Assembly: GCA_946413815.1 (NCBI GenBank) | Contig: CAMKMD010000004.1 | Span: 45,788 to 109,787, forward strand | Reading direction: 5' to 3' | Length of the DNA: 64,000 nt | From: an uncultured Ruminococcus sp. | Lineage (GTDB): Bacteria; Bacillota; Clostridia; Oscillospirales; Ruminococcaceae | Notes under the pieces: generated by a model | What the model saw: only the letters and a program-made list of their open reading frames with translations | The model's database searches: none | What the model was told of the DNA's origin: nothing | Program-made: the position numbers and the translations under genes | Shown: one piece after another, positions 42,974-51,656 of the stretch | Layout of the letters: the number at the start of each line of letters is the position of its first letter | Numbering within the stretch: position 1 is the stretch's first letter

Positions 42974-43558
42974 ATGTTCTGGGACAGAGTTGCAAGGTTC
43001 TATGATTTCTTTGAAACGGTGGCAAATTATAAGTGCTATACAGCACTCGGAAAGGCTGTTGCTTCAGAGATAGAGAGAGGTGATGTTGTATTTGAGTGCG
43101 CCTGCGGTACGGGAGCGATCACAAAGCATATCGCTGAAGTGAGCAGGTATGTGGTAGCAGCAGATCTTTCACCAAAGATGCTGAAGGAGGCTGAGGCTAA
43201 CTGCCGCGGTCTTTCAAATATCAGCTTCAAGAAGGCGGACATTACGGCGCTGAACTGCCCTGACGATCATTTCGACAAGGTAGTAGCCGGAAATGTCATT
43301 CACCTCCTTGACGATCCGGAGGCAGCGGTGCGTGAGCTTGTGCGTGTCTGCAAGCCGGGCGGTAAGATAATAATCCCGACATATATAAATATCGGCCACC
43401 GGACTCATACCTCACTTGAGAAGATCGGACTTGAATTCAAGAGAAGCTTTGATGTGGATTCCTACAAGCAGTTCTTTGCCGATGCCGGATACGAAAACGT
43501 GAGATACTTTGTCATAGAAGGAAACTGCCCCTGTGAAGTGGCGGTAATAACGAAATAA
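42974..43558 (+). CDS. Class I SAM-dependent methyltransferase (UbiE-like)
   Basis: 194 residues. AdoMet motif I VFECACGTGAITKHIA near residue 40, acidic loop VVAADLSPKML, motif II region FDKVVAGNVIHLLDDP and post-motif CKPGGKIIIPTY. It resembles UbiE/small-molecule methyltransferases. The start at 42974 has AAGGAGG immediately after the ATPase stop, so it belongs to the same transcript under the metal operator. The substrate is unknown; a link to metal or metalloid methylation is only a thought from context. Confidence 0.85.
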   Translation: MFWDRVARFYDFFETVANYKCYTALGKAVASEIERGDVVFECACGTGAITKHIAEVSRYVVAADLSPKMLKEAEANCRGLSNISFKKADITALNCPDDHFDKVVAGNVIHLLDDPEAAVRELVRVCKPGGKIIIPTYINIGHRTHTSLEKIGLEFKRSFDVDSYKQFFADAGYENVRYFVIEGNCPCEVAVITK

Positions 43559-43563
43559 CAGAA

Positions 43564-43594
43564 AGAGCCCGGAGACATTAAATCCCCGGGCTCT
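43564..43594. terminator. Bidirectional terminator
   Basis: AGAGCCCGG and CCGGGCTCT form a 9-bp stem between the plus-strand methyltransferase and the minus-strand metY gene. Confidence 0.85.
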
Positions 43595-43609
43595 GTTATT
43601 CAGTATCGA

Positions 43610-44875
43610 TCAGATAGCAGCGAATCCCTCTCTGAGATCATCGAGTATGTCCTCAACATTCTCAAGGCCTACTGACAGTCTTATAAGACCGCCGTTGATA
43701 CCTGCTGCAACAAGCTGCTCGTCTGTAAGCTGACGGTGTGTTGCGCTTGCAGGGTGGAGTACGCAGGTGCGGATATCAGCTACGTGTACCTCGTTGGAAG
43801 CGAGCTTCAGAGAATCCATGAACTTTACAGCTGTGCTTCTGCCGCCCTTGATAACGAAGGAGATTACTCCGCTGGTACCGTCGGGGAGGTACTTCTTTGC
43901 AAGCTCATTGTACTTGTTTCCGGGGAGACCGGGATAGTTGACTGACTCTACCTTGTCGTTGCTCTCAAGGAATTTTGCAACTGTGAGAGCGTTCTCGCAG
44001 TACTGCTTCATACGGATATGGAGTGTCTCGAGACCGAGGTTAAGATAGAATGCGGACTGAGCGGAGGGATAGCATCCGAAGTCACGCATCAGCTGCATTC
44101 TTGCCTTGATGATGTATGCAGCCTTGCCGTAAGTCTTTGTGTAGATAGTGCCGTGATAGCTCTCATCGGGCTCTGTGAACTCAGGGAAGTTTCCGTTTGT
44201 CCAGTCAAAGTTACCGGAGTCTACGATAACACCGCCGCCCTGAACAGCATGGCCGTCCATGTACTTTGTTGTGGAGTGTACGATGATATCAGCGCCATGC
44301 TCAAAGGGACGGCAGAGGATAGGTGTCGGGAAGGTGTTGTCGATGATGAGTGGAACGCCGTGAGCGTGTGCAATCTTGGCGAACTTCTCGATATCGAAAA
44401 CAGTAAGAGCAGGGTTAGCAAGTGTCTCACCGAATACAGCCTTGGTATTGGACTTGAACGCAGCGTTGATCTCTTCCTCTGAAGCGTCAGCATCAACGAA
44501 GATGCACTCGATGCCGAGCTTCTTGAGAGTGTATGCAAAGAGGTTTATTGTTCCGCCGTAGATAGTGGCAGCTGATATGAAGCTGTCTCCTGCCTTGAGA
44601 ATGTTGAGCAGGGAGAGCAGGGAAGCAGCCTGACCGCTTGAGGTACACATTGCACCGATACCGCCCTCAAGAGCGTTGATCTTCTCCTCAACAGCCATAA
44701 CTGTGGGGTTCTCAAAGCGTGAGTAGATAAGGCTCTTGGTAGGATCATCGAATACAGCAGCAACATCGTCTGTTGAATCGTAAACGTATGTGGTGCTCTG
44801 TACTATCGGAACAACTCTGGGCTCTGTGTTCTTGGGTGTGTAGCCTGCGTGCAGACATTTTGTTTCAATCTTCAT
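43610..44875 (-). CDS. metY: O-acetylhomoserine sulfhydrylase (PLP-dependent)
   Basis: 421 residues. A Cys/Met-metabolism PLP enzyme: LHAGYTPKN at the N-terminus, YSRFENPTV, SSGQAASLLSLL, the PLP-pyridine Asp in LIIDNTFPTP, and the Schiff-base Lys in VHSTTKYMDGH. The long insert after the Lys and the ~420-residue length match MetY rather than MetB/MetC (~380). It makes homocysteine from O-acetylhomoserine and sulfide. No SAM riboswitch or T-box was recognised upstream. Confidence 0.93.
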   Translation of the reverse strand: MKIETKCLHAGYTPKNTEPRVVPIVQSTTYVYDSTDDVAAVFDDPTKSLIYSRFENPTVMAVEEKINALEGGIGAMCTSSGQAASLLSLLNILKAGDSFISAATIYGGTINLFAYTLKKLGIECIFVDADASEEEINAAFKSNTKAVFGETLANPALTVFDIEKFAKIAHAHGVPLIIDNTFPTPILCRPFEHGADIIVHSTTKYMDGHAVQGGGVIVDSGNFDWTNGNFPEFTEPDESYHGTIYTKTYGKAAYIIKARMQLMRDFGCYPSAQSAFYLNLGLETLHIRMKQYCENALTVAKFLESNDKVESVNYPGLPGNKYNELAKKYLPDGTSGVISFVIKGGRSTAVKFMDSLKLASNEVHVADIRTCVLHPASATHRQLTDEQLVAAGINGGLIRLSVGLENVEDILDDLREGFAAI

Positions 44876-44910
44876 ATTATTACCTCCGTTGAAAGTTGTG
44901 ATTTAGTATA

Positions 44911-44933
44911 AGGTATAAGCTGAAACTATACCT
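44911..44933 (-). promoter_or_regulatory. Inverted repeat in the metY leader
   Basis: AGGTATA and TATACCT arms separated by nine bases, just downstream of the metY -10 box. It could be a repressor site; no regulator is identified. Confidence 0.4.
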
Positions 44934-44942
44934 GATGATATT

Positions 44943-44971
44943 ATTATATCATGACCTATAAGTGAAGTCAA
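44943..44971 (-). promoter_or_regulatory. metY promoter
   Basis: Reading the minus strand: TTGACT, a 17-base spacer, TATAAT. Confidence 0.8.
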
Positions 44972-45036
44972 CCTGAAGGCCGCTCATTTATAATACATAA
45001 TTTACAGAGCTGGTTATAGATGCAGACTATAACGAA

Positions 45037-45062
45037 AGGCTGCTGTCCGAAGACAGCAGCCT
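45037..45062 (-). terminator. Terminator of the GH97 gene
   Basis: AGGCTGCTGTC and GACAGCAGCCT form an 11-bp stem with a 4-base loop, right after the stop at 45070 on the minus strand; a TTTCGTT tail follows. Confidence 0.82.
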
Positions 45063-45069
45063 GCAGCCG

Positions 45070-48000
45070 TTATGCAGTTAAAAGATTTCTGAATGCCACC
45101 AGGTCAAAGGTATCAACGTTTCCGTCGCCGTTGAGCTCCGCAGCCGTGTACTGCTGCTTTGAGAAACTCTGTGCGCCGAGGAGGTAGCGTTCCATACATA
45201 CGATGTCGGATACATTTACCTCACCGTCAAGGTTGATATCGCCCTTTTTCTGTTCGTTGGGTATGGCTATAGCGATACGGTCAACTGAGGGAGCATCTCC
45301 GTTATCGTTGTAAAGGCGGATTGAGTTCTTGCCTGCCTTCAGATTCACTGTAACGTTTACAGCATTGATACCCTTCCAGTCATTGCGGTTAGCATACAGA
45401 CCGTCAAGCTTTGCAGCCTGCTTGTCGTTTACAGCAACATACAGAGTTCTCGGAGTGCCGGAGATATAGTAGATACGGAGAGTGTACTCGCCGTCCCTGT
45501 CCACCTCAACATCGTTGAAAGTGACATGGTTGTCCCAGCCGCCTATATAGCCGACGTATGCGCTGCCTGAGGAGTATTTGCCGTCGCCCTCGCTGCTCAG
45601 CTTTGCCTTGCCTGAGAGTTTAGCGTTCTCTGCCTCATAGAACTTGTAGTTTGAATATGGGGTAGTCAGGTTCATGGTGCCCTTCGTGAGCTTGATAACG
45701 CATCCGCCGTTCGGGAGAAGGTCGCGTGTTATCTCGTCCTGTGCGGTAAGGCCGTTCAGTACGCTGACTTCAAGCTTGCTTCCGTCAGCATTATCATGGA
45801 AGATGTATGCGTTAAAGGTGCCGGAGGAGATAAGGTCCGAGAGCTTTATCGTTACCGTTCTCCTGTCTATGGTGGAGCAGCCGATGAACCAGTCGCTGCC
45901 GCTTCTTCTTGCAGTAACATTGAATGACATAGGCCTTCCGTCAAGGACTTTCATATCGTCCCAGACAACCGGTACATCATTGAGCAGCGGGAGCACAGGA
46001 TTGCCCTCATAGGTGAATACTGAGTGAGCAAAGTGCTGTACGCCTGACTCTATGGTGACCACATCAGCAGCAGCAAAGCCTGCCGTAGCCTTTATTCCTG
46101 CTACCGGTATTCCTGTGGGTGTGAAGTCAGCCGAGCCCACAACATTACGTGTGAAGGTGTAGCTTACACGGTTCTGCAGTGAGGGACTTCCGAACCACTT
46201 GTAGTACTCGGTGCCGTTTATTGCTTCGTAGGATACTACATTCGGGTAGGTGCGGCTCTCACCCCTCGGGAGGGTACAGCCGTGGAAGAGTACCATGAGC
46301 TTGTTCTTTGCAGCAATACTCATGCACATATACATCTGCTTCATGGTCTGTTGTGTGTCGCTCTCATAGTAGTCTACCTTTACGCCGCTTACTCCGAGCC
46401 CTTTGATACGCTCAAACTCACGCACGATGGTCTCCTCGTCAAGGAGGGAGTAGTAAGGATAGGCAGGATGACCTGCGCTGTCCTTGTAGCCGGAGTGTCC
46501 GCTGTTGTTTACGCCGTACCAGAGGAAGATGCCGATACCCTTCGCAGCGGCATAATCACACAGTTCCTTGACCTTTTCAGCGCTGTTGTCCCAGAGTGCC
46601 CAGCCGAAATCGAGGCATACATGATCCCAGCCGTTGGCAGCAGCGAAGTCGATATAGGCCTTCTGTGTGTGGTATTCAACAGGCGAGTCTCCGCCGCTGC
46701 TCCACCATGACCATGCGACCTTGCCGGGCTTTATCCAGCTTGTATCTTCAAGTACGGACGGCGGGTTCAGATTGAGTATCAGATCGCTGGAGGACATACC
46801 GTCAAGAGTATCAGAGATCACGGCAGCACGCCAGGGGGTATGAAATGCAGAGTTCATCTTTACTGATTCCGTCTTTATGCCGAAGCGCCAGTTCAGTGCG
46901 CGGGAGCCGCCTGTTGTCCTGAGATATCCGGCACAGTAAGGATCGGGCTCGTTGAACACATTAGCTTCTGAAAGAGTTACCCAGTATTTGTTATTGATGA
47001 ATCCTGTCAGGGGAACAGAGTAGTCCGCCCAGCTGTCAGTCATCTTTTGTACAGAGAACTCAGTGTAATCCCATTCGTATGTTGCATTAGGCATATTGCC
47101 CCAGAGAGTACCGTTTGAGGGGAATACGACCTGGCTTGTCTCGCTCTTTATCGAAGCGCCCTTGTTGAGGGCATACCTGAAGGCCATTCCGTCATCGTAT
47201 ACGCGGAAGGTAACCGTCATGGTGGTATTGCCCTTCTGAAGCGGGAATGACATCTCGTTGTAGTGATCCCGCAGTTCTGTATGCTTTCCGTAGGGCATGG
47301 TATAACTCTCGTCATTCTGTGAACGGGTAGCCTCCGGATTATCAGATGTAAATCCGGACGAAAGATCCTGATCGCCGGTTACAAGTCCGAGCTTTGATGG
47401 CTCTATGACAGTACCTGTGCTGCCGCCGCTCGTTTTCTGAACGGAGTAGTAATAAGAGCCCCTTGCATCCTTCCAGAATTTTGTGGTGAGAGTGCCGTCA
47501 GGAGAAGTGGTCTCGAGCTCCGGCAGGCTTGTCAGCTGAGTGCCGTCAAGCGCACGGGAGGATTCCTCCTCCGGAACATCGGGCGCCTCCTCGAGGGTAT
47601 CCTTCTCGAAGGTATACAGGTAAAGGGGATCATCGGGAAGAGCGGCAGCCTGTGCAGCACTAAGGGGGTAATCGAAGAATGCAACATCATCCACCCTTGC
47701 CTTGATGTCATTATCAGTATAGAGGGAATGACCGACAGAATTGTAGATATATGTCTGTAGTGTATTTTCGCTGAAGAGGATGCTGAGGACTGCAGCGAGG
47801 TTATCAGCCTCAAAGCTCAGCGCCTTGCCGTCAAGATAGAAAGCAGCGCCGTCCTTGCTGTATGAGGCGGTATAGGTATGCCATCTGTCTGAATCAGGAG
47901 CAGCGGAGAGCTCGAATATCGCACGTCCGTCCTGTTCTGCGGCAAGACCGGTGCCGGCAAATACAGTAGTGCGGTAGTTTTCTTTCCTGTTTAAGTCAAG

Positions 48001-48417
48001 TGAGATATCCGGTGAGTTGTAGCTTGGCGCATTGCCGGAGCCGAAGGGGAGAGGGGAGAACTGGAAGAGACGGGCATAATCCTCGTTGCTGCTGTCAAGA
48101 GAGAATTTCAGCGAGAAGGAAAAGCCGCTGCTGAGGTCGCCGGAAAACATCTCCGGAAGCTGCAGCCAGCCTGCGCCGAATCCGCCGCCGCCAAGATCAA
48201 GGACATCAGAATCAAGTGTGCTGTCATGAATGATCTCAGCTGATGATCCTCTCAGGATTGCCGGTTCAGCAGCGCTGCCCTGACTGCCGACTTTGGTTCC
48301 GGCCCCGAAAGCAGCCGAGGCGGTCACCGGAACAGCCGGAAATGCAGAGAGCGACAGCACAGCAGCAGTTACGGCCGAGAGGGCAGCCCGTGAAAGTTCT
48401 GTTCTGTTTGGTCTCAT
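45070..48417 (-). CDS. Secreted LamG-like/GH97/CBM35-like/dockerin enzyme
   Basis: 1115 residues. Signal peptide; a LamG-like domain (about 55-280, WHTYTASYSKDGAAFYLDGK); GH97 (about 300-930) with KVAWSWWSSGGDS, FAAANGWDHVCLDFGW, GVKVDYYESD and YEAINGTEYYKW; a CBM6/35-like domain (FYEAENAKLSG); and a C-terminal dockerin (KGDINLDGEVNVSD, AELNGDGNVDTFD). In GH97 an Asp in the VKVD motif is the nucleophile of the retaining alpha-galactosidase type (as in BtGH97b), while SusB-type enzymes invert with a Glu base, so an alpha-galactosidase is predicted. Start at 48417 chosen for AGAAGG upstream. Confidence 0.88.
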   Translation of the reverse strand: MRPNRTELSRAALSAVTAAVLSLSAFPAVPVTASAAFGAGTKVGSQGSAAEPAILRGSSAEIIHDSTLDSDVLDLGGGGFGAGWLQLPEMFSGDLSSGFSFSLKFSLDSSNEDYARLFQFSPLPFGSGNAPSYNSPDISLDLNRKENYRTTVFAGTGLAAEQDGRAIFELSAAPDSDRWHTYTASYSKDGAAFYLDGKALSFEADNLAAVLSILFSENTLQTYIYNSVGHSLYTDNDIKARVDDVAFFDYPLSAAQAAALPDDPLYLYTFEKDTLEEAPDVPEEESSRALDGTQLTSLPELETTSPDGTLTTKFWKDARGSYYYSVQKTSGGSTGTVIEPSKLGLVTGDQDLSSGFTSDNPEATRSQNDESYTMPYGKHTELRDHYNEMSFPLQKGNTTMTVTFRVYDDGMAFRYALNKGASIKSETSQVVFPSNGTLWGNMPNATYEWDYTEFSVQKMTDSWADYSVPLTGFINNKYWVTLSEANVFNEPDPYCAGYLRTTGGSRALNWRFGIKTESVKMNSAFHTPWRAAVISDTLDGMSSSDLILNLNPPSVLEDTSWIKPGKVAWSWWSSGGDSPVEYHTQKAYIDFAAANGWDHVCLDFGWALWDNSAEKVKELCDYAAAKGIGIFLWYGVNNSGHSGYKDSAGHPAYPYYSLLDEETIVREFERIKGLGVSGVKVDYYESDTQQTMKQMYMCMSIAAKNKLMVLFHGCTLPRGESRTYPNVVSYEAINGTEYYKWFGSPSLQNRVSYTFTRNVVGSADFTPTGIPVAGIKATAGFAAADVVTIESGVQHFAHSVFTYEGNPVLPLLNDVPVVWDDMKVLDGRPMSFNVTARRSGSDWFIGCSTIDRRTVTIKLSDLISSGTFNAYIFHDNADGSKLEVSVLNGLTAQDEITRDLLPNGGCVIKLTKGTMNLTTPYSNYKFYEAENAKLSGKAKLSSEGDGKYSSGSAYVGYIGGWDNHVTFNDVEVDRDGEYTLRIYYISGTPRTLYVAVNDKQAAKLDGLYANRNDWKGINAVNVTVNLKAGKNSIRLYNDNGDAPSVDRIAIAIPNEQKKGDINLDGEVNVSDIVCMERYLLGAQSFSKQQYTAAELNGDGNVDTFDLVAFRNLLTA

Positions 48418-48474
48418 AAGATAACCTTCTTTCATTATAATAATGTGCCTGTGAAGGCAATACTTAGCACAATA

Positions 48475-48503
48475 ATTATATATGAAAATAGCTTAAAAAT
48501 CAA
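48475..48503 (-). promoter_or_regulatory. Promoter of the GH97 gene
   Basis: Reading the minus strand: TTGATT, a 17-base spacer, TATAAT. Confidence 0.75.
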
Positions 48504-48539
48504 CCCAGATAATGGAGAAATAGTGGATAAAATGAATAA

Positions 48540-48565
48540 ACGCCTCCTGTATTAGCAGGAGGCGT
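48540..48565 (-). terminator. Terminator of the GH43 gene
   Basis: ACGCCTCCTG and CAGGAGGCGT form a 10-bp stem with a 6-base loop, four bases after the stop at 48570. Confidence 0.82.
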
Positions 48566-48569
48566 ATTT

Positions 48570-51479
48570 TCATTCTATGGTGATGGTTGCAGTGACGGTC
48601 TTGTGAGCCGGACTGATCTCAGCCTCTGGCAGAAGATTGATCACCGGATCGTCATTTCCGTCCCAGAGTACACGCTTGATACGCGTATGACGGCAGGGGT
48701 CATAGAGCGGATCAGCGTTGTAGGTGCCGCAGGCCTTGGATGAATGTGAATCGGGTCGTGCGTGATAAACCAGCAGCAGATCGCCGTTTTCACCTCTTAC
48801 GAAGGAATTGTGGCCGGGGCCTGATTCACCGTGAAGGTCGGAAGTCGCGAGCACAGGATAGGTGAGCTTCTTCCAGCTGTTCTTATTCATAAGGTCAGCG
48901 TCTGCGTCCGCTTCGAGTCTTCCGACACAGTATTCCGAGCCTGTACCGGAGGCAGAGAAGAACACGTAGATCTTCTTTGAAGTCTTGAGAACAGCAGCTC
49001 CCTCGTTGACTCTGTGGTTGACAAGCTCCCAGTCGTATTCCGGCTTGGTCAGCATAATAGGATCAGAGATCAGCTTCCAGGGAGCTGAGGAATCTATCTC
49101 TGCCATGAAGAGTGAAGAATCGCCTTTTATCTCTGCCCATATCACATAATGCTTACCGTTGTTCTCAAAGTAGGTCATATCCAGTGAGAAGCTTCTGAAG
49201 GAACTGGTATCGCCGGCTGAGGCCTGCATCTGTCCGCATTCCTCCCAGTTGCCGTTGTAGGGATCCCCCGAGCATTTGAGCACATAGGGACGTATCGCCC
49301 ATATATCATCACTTGAGCCTGCCGCAAAGAATATATACCAGGCATTCCCGATATAGTGCATCTCCGGCGCCCAGATGTGCTTGGCGAGTATGCCGCTGCC
49401 GTGTGCCTTCCAGATAGTCTTTTCCTCTGCATTTGCAAGACCTGCTACGGTATTGCTCCTGCGGAGTATTATCCTGTCATAGCCCTTGTCAACGCTGCCG
49501 TAGGCGGGATAGGAGGCGGTGAAGTAGAAGTAACCGTCTCCGCCGTCAACGATATAGGGATCGGCTCTCTCCTTGATGAACGGGTTATCGAAAAGTTCTG
49601 CCGATGACTTTACCGTACCGGTTACGGTGTAGGTTCCGGGCCTTGATTTGTCGATAGCTGCGACCTCAGCACTGTTCCATTCAACTCCGACCTCTGCTCT
49701 TCCGCCGTTGCTGTATACTGCCGTGACAGACTGTGGCATATCAAGTTCGCTGTTGCGGAGTATATTGACGTTCACGGGCTGATAGCCTGTATGTATCGCA
49801 GAAAGGCCGCTTGACGGGTAAGCGTTCACAAGTGCGGTGTACTGATCTGCGTTTATCGGAATTACATAGCCGTGACGAGGGGTGAAATCAAAGCTGTAAT
49901 TGTTCCGGCTGACGGTTGTAAGGTTCTCCATATCAGTCGTTTCCTGCATCACATAGTAACCGTCGCCGTAGGCATCCGACATCATTATCCACTTGTCTGT
50001 ACCTATGAGGTTATACACATTCGGGCCTTCAACGCCGATATTGCCTTCGGATACCTGCTTTATCTCCCTGTATGGGCCGCTTGCGTGATCGGATATGCCG
50101 AGTTTGATACGCTTTGTGGTCTCGTCCTTGTAGTACATATAGTACTTGTTGTTCCTGTATATTATATCAGAGTCGATAGCATCATGACCGTCGGCAGGAG
50201 CGAAGAGAAGAGCGGGGGCAGTATCGAGAGTTTTCAGATCCTTGCTGTAAGCGTAGTACATTACTGTTCTGTCATCGATACCGGGAACACGGGCTGCATA
50301 ATAGATCATATATGAACCCTTTTCCGGATCATAGATAGCCTGAGGAGCCCATGCACGGTCTGCGCCCATCATGGAAGGATACTTGTTGGCTATTTCTATG
50401 ATGGTATCATCGAACCAGTGTACAAGGTCTGTTGACTTGGCACTTATCAGGTTACGGTTACTGCTCCATCCGAGAGAGGATTTCATATCCGTAGCCAACA
50501 GGTGATAGAGACCGTCCTCACCCTTGAAGATGAAGGGATCGCGTATACACTCAGTGCCGGCATTTGATTTCCATACAGCTTTTCCGCCGTTGAGCGCCTT
50601 GAAGTTGTAGCCGTCAAGGCTCACAGCATAGGAGAGCCTTTCCTGTTCCGGTGCATTGCCGAGGAAGTATGCAAAGAGGTAGGCGACATCGGGCTTTTCG
50701 ACGGGTATATCCACAGTACCGGGGATATCCGGCGACTTGCCGAGGAGGAAATCCGTGAGAAGGGAATAATCAGACGAGGAAAGCAAACCGTCCCCGTTAA
50801 GGTCGCCGGCCTTCGTCATGATGCTGTCAGCACCATCCTTAATGGCTCTCTCCATGAAAATCCGGTCATAGGAATCAACAACGCCGTCAGTATTCATATC
50901 GCCTGCTATAAGGGTATACTTATTGTCAGTCGGTCTGATGTAGAACTTCTGTCCTTCTCCCTTCCAGTAATCCCACTGGTCAATATTGGCGCCGTTATCG
51001 TAGCTGATATCGTATACATCGAGTGCGGCGTTTCCCGAACACTCAGCCGTGATGTAGTAGGCATCATCCGTGCGGTGGAGGATGAAATGCTGGGCAGGGG
51101 AGTCTGTGTACTCCGCAAGCATGATGTTGTTTCCGTCTGTGGAATCTCCGTTTTCGACAGTGAGTGCAAGAGAAGGATTGCCTGCCGGAGATATGCGGCA
51201 GAGATTCTTGCCTGCGCTCGTTATGCGCCATACCTGAGAATCATTCCCGAGCTTCTCCCACTGATGAACGTTGCCGTTGTCTGCGACGGTGATGTATTTG
51301 CCGCTGAGCCTTACCATGATGGTGTAATCGAGTCCGCTGATGACCTCGCCGTATTCATCGGCGTATGAAGCACTTACTCCGGTGCCGGCTGCTTCTGCTT
51401 CGGACGGTATGAAGGGAGCCGCCTGAATCATAAGGAGCAGAGCCGCAGACATACCGGCGAGCCTTTTGAACAGTTTCAT
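48570..51479 (-). CDS. Secreted CBM13-like/dockerin/GH43/Big_4/GH43 enzyme
   Basis: 969 residues. Signal peptide; ricin-type CBM13-like domain (about 45-190, QVWRITSAG, AQHFILHRTDD, GQKFYIRP); an internal dockerin (GDMNTDGVVDSYD and GDLNGDGLLSSSD); a first GH43-like domain (about 265-565, AYFLGNAPEQERLSYAVSLDG resembling subfamily 34, with RDPFIF and WAPQAIYD); a Big_4 domain (VEWNSAEVAAIDKSRPGTY); and a second GH43 (about 630-955, ERADPYIVDG with the base Asp, HIWAPEMHYI, VNEGAAVLK with the acid Glu). Arabinofuranosidase, xylosidase or exo-galactosidase activities on plant side chains are expected. Start chosen eight bases after GAGAGG. Confidence 0.87.
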   Translation of the reverse strand: MKLFKRLAGMSAALLLMIQAAPFIPSEAEAAGTGVSASYADEYGEVISGLDYTIMVRLSGKYITVADNGNVHQWEKLGNDSQVWRITSAGKNLCRISPAGNPSLALTVENGDSTDGNNIMLAEYTDSPAQHFILHRTDDAYYITAECSGNAALDVYDISYDNGANIDQWDYWKGEGQKFYIRPTDNKYTLIAGDMNTDGVVDSYDRIFMERAIKDGADSIMTKAGDLNGDGLLSSSDYSLLTDFLLGKSPDIPGTVDIPVEKPDVAYLFAYFLGNAPEQERLSYAVSLDGYNFKALNGGKAVWKSNAGTECIRDPFIFKGEDGLYHLLATDMKSSLGWSSNRNLISAKSTDLVHWFDDTIIEIANKYPSMMGADRAWAPQAIYDPEKGSYMIYYAARVPGIDDRTVMYYAYSKDLKTLDTAPALLFAPADGHDAIDSDIIYRNNKYYMYYKDETTKRIKLGISDHASGPYREIKQVSEGNIGVEGPNVYNLIGTDKWIMMSDAYGDGYYVMQETTDMENLTTVSRNNYSFDFTPRHGYVIPINADQYTALVNAYPSSGLSAIHTGYQPVNVNILRNSELDMPQSVTAVYSNGGRAEVGVEWNSAEVAAIDKSRPGTYTVTGTVKSSAELFDNPFIKERADPYIVDGGDGYFYFTASYPAYGSVDKGYDRIILRRSNTVAGLANAEEKTIWKAHGSGILAKHIWAPEMHYIGNAWYIFFAAGSSDDIWAIRPYVLKCSGDPYNGNWEECGQMQASAGDTSSFRSFSLDMTYFENNGKHYVIWAEIKGDSSLFMAEIDSSAPWKLISDPIMLTKPEYDWELVNHRVNEGAAVLKTSKKIYVFFSASGTGSEYCVGRLEADADADLMNKNSWKKLTYPVLATSDLHGESGPGHNSFVRGENGDLLLVYHARPDSHSSKACGTYNADPLYDPCRHTRIKRVLWDGNDDPVINLLPEAEISPAHKTVTATITIE

Positions 51480-51527
51480 ATACATGACCTCTCTTTCGTG
51501 GTGTTATACACGGTATCTGTTAGTATT

Positions 51528-51556
51528 ATTATACAGGTTGTACGAACAGATGTCAA
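51528..51556 (-). promoter_or_regulatory. Promoter of the GH43 gene
   Basis: Reading the minus strand: consensus TTGACA, a 17-base spacer, TATAAT. Confidence 0.85.
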
Positions 51557-51620
51557 TAGATATCATGATTTGTCATACATTATTGGATAAAGCTGAGGAG
51601 AAAACAAACACGGCAAAAAA

Positions 51621-51645
51621 AGCGGCGGACAATTTGTCCGCCGCT
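51621..51645 (-). terminator. Terminator of the SPFH gene
   Basis: AGCGGCGGACAA and TTGTCCGCCGCT form a 12-bp stem with a one-base centre (in practice a smaller stem and loop), and the minus strand continues into TTTTTTT. Confidence 0.9.
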
Positions 51646-51656
51646 CCTGAATATAC

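Noticed and set aside
44876..45030. A SAM riboswitch or T-box upstream of metY
   Set aside because: The leader is too short and lacks the conserved blocks; only a promoter and a small inverted repeat are visible.
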